A stretch of DNA of 13,911 nt from Candidatus Omnitrophota bacterium (GTDB lineage Bacteria > Ratteibacteria > UBA8468 > B48-G9 > JAFGKM01): assembly GCA_023819545.1 (NCBI GenBank), contig JAMWCA010000021.1, positions 1-13,911 on the forward strand, written 5' to 3'. Of this stretch, positions 13,298 to 13,911 are shown piece by piece (position 1 is the stretch's first letter; the number at the start of each line of letters is the position of its first letter). The notes under the pieces were generated by a model. That model was given only the letters and a program-made list of their open reading frames with translations. It was not told the origin of the DNA and searched no databases. The position numbers were made by a program, and so were the translations under genes.

Positions 13298-13911
13298 TTA
13301 AAATAATATTGAATGTTTTTCAATACTTGATAGAACAATAACTGATAAAATAGAAACTATCAAACAAGAGCCACCATAACTTATAAAAGGAAGAGGGATC
13401 CCAACAATTGGAAAAATTCCAAGTGTCATACCGAGATTTATTAAAAAATGACCTGCAAACATAACAAAAATTCCAGTTGAAATAAGTTTACCAAACATAT
13501 CTTTTGATAAGCAGATAATTTCGTGGATTTTAAAAAGAAAATAAAAATAAATTAAAACAAAAATTAATACACCTAAAAAACCAAATTCTTCTGCAAGAAC
13601 ACAAAATATAAAATCTGTATGATATTCAGGAAGAAAAGCAAGTTTTGTCTGAGTTCCTTTCATAAATCCCTTACCAATAAAACCTCCAGAACCAATTGTA
13701 ATTTTTGACTGAAGTAAATTATAACCTTTACCAAGTGGATCTCTCATAGGATTTATAAAGGTTAAAATTCTTTCTCTTTGATAATCCTCCATCATTGTCC
13801 ATATTAAAGGGGAAACCAGAATTGCTATTAAAAAAAGAATAAATAGTTGTTTTCTTGTTATACCTCTTATATAAACTATACCGATAAAAATTAAGATAAA
13901 AATAATTGAAG
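13298..13911 (-). CDS. rodA: RodA-type SEDS peptidoglycan glycosyltransferase, 5' partial
   Basis: Multi-pass membrane protein that polymerises lipid II into glycan strands during cell elongation, working with a class B PBP. Only the C-terminal half, about 203 residues, is visible. The frame remains open to the right edge, giving a further hydrophobic stretch before the ATG at 13795, so that ATG is internal. Diagnostic segments: YQRERILTFINPMRDPLG, QSKITIGSGGFIGKG, FLPEYHTDFIFCVLAEEFGF and the terminal PIVGIPLPFISYGGS shared by all SEDS proteins. The long loop before HTDFIF and the DPLGKGY wording favour RodA over FtsW or SpoVE. At least four transmembrane segments are visible. It lies 2 bases upstream of the radical SAM gene and is surely cotranscribed with it. 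Confidence 0.92.
   Translation of the reverse strand, partial: SIIFILIFIGIVYIRGITRKQLFILFLIAILVSPLIWTMMEDYQRERILTFINPMRDPLGKGYNLLQSKITIGSGGFIGKGFMKGTQTKLAFLPEYHTDFIFCVLAEEFGFLGVLIFVLIYFYFLFKIHEIICLSKDMFGKLISTGIFVMFAGHFLINLGMTLGIFPIVGIPLPFISYGGSCLIVSILSVIVLSSIEKHSILF

Noticed and set aside
13796..13911. Reading rodA as a short complete protein starting at 13795
   Set aside because: The frame stays open to the window edge and encodes a hydrophobic segment that fits RodA, so the gene is cut by the window and is not a 165-residue protein.

Overview
The window is a gene-dense, strongly A+T-rich bacterial chromosome segment of ordinary housekeeping type. No stretch over 300 bases lacks a gene, and I see no prophage, insertion sequence or CRISPR array. 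DAP-type peptidoglycan enzymes (DapB, DapL, MurA, RodA), bacterial release factor RF1 and a C4 zinc-type L31 mark a bacterium. The L31-RF1-PrmC-MurA order, DapL in place of the succinylase route, Lys/Glu/Ile-rich proteins with AGA-dominated arginine, and a GC-rich tRNA in AT-rich DNA would fit an anaerobic, perhaps thermophilic, low-GC lineage. An uncultured Omnitrophota-like group is possible, but that is only an impression from gene content.

Layout of the + strand, bases 1-11701. First comes the 3' part of a nucleotide-sugar dehydrogenase of the UDP-GlcNAc 6-dehydrogenase type. A sigma70-like promoter then opens gerMN - rpmE - prfA, with overlapping junctions. A second promoter, starting on the base after the prfA stop, leads into a secreted TPR/HEAT/coiled-coil protein of unknown function. 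It is followed by prmC, murA, dapB, dapL, a divergent PurE-like gene, a LacD-family class I aldolase and a 6-phosphofructokinase. From murA on, these are nearly continuous, with overlaps or 1-13 nt gaps. A tRNA-Cys(GCA) with its own -10 box ends the block.

Layout of the - strand, bases 11703-13911. A RodA-type peptidoglycan polymerase gene runs in from the right edge. It is followed, after 2 nt, by a radical SAM protein resembling the TIGR03960 family, whose stop codon lies one base from the 3' end of the convergent tRNA.

How the genes fit together. RF1 is the substrate of PrmC, which methylates the GGQ glutamine. MurA, DapB, DapL and RodA share a peptidoglycan theme: the first committed step, the diaminopimelate branch and polymerisation. 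The aldolase and phosphofructokinase look like consecutive glycolytic steps (F6P to FBP to triose phosphates). The least expected genes are the PurE homologue, which has lost most N-terminal active-site residues while keeping the C-terminal nucleotide-site region, and the TPR/HEAT protein that splits the usual prfA-prmC pair. Neither is demonstrated here to be a new system; they are the best leads in the window.
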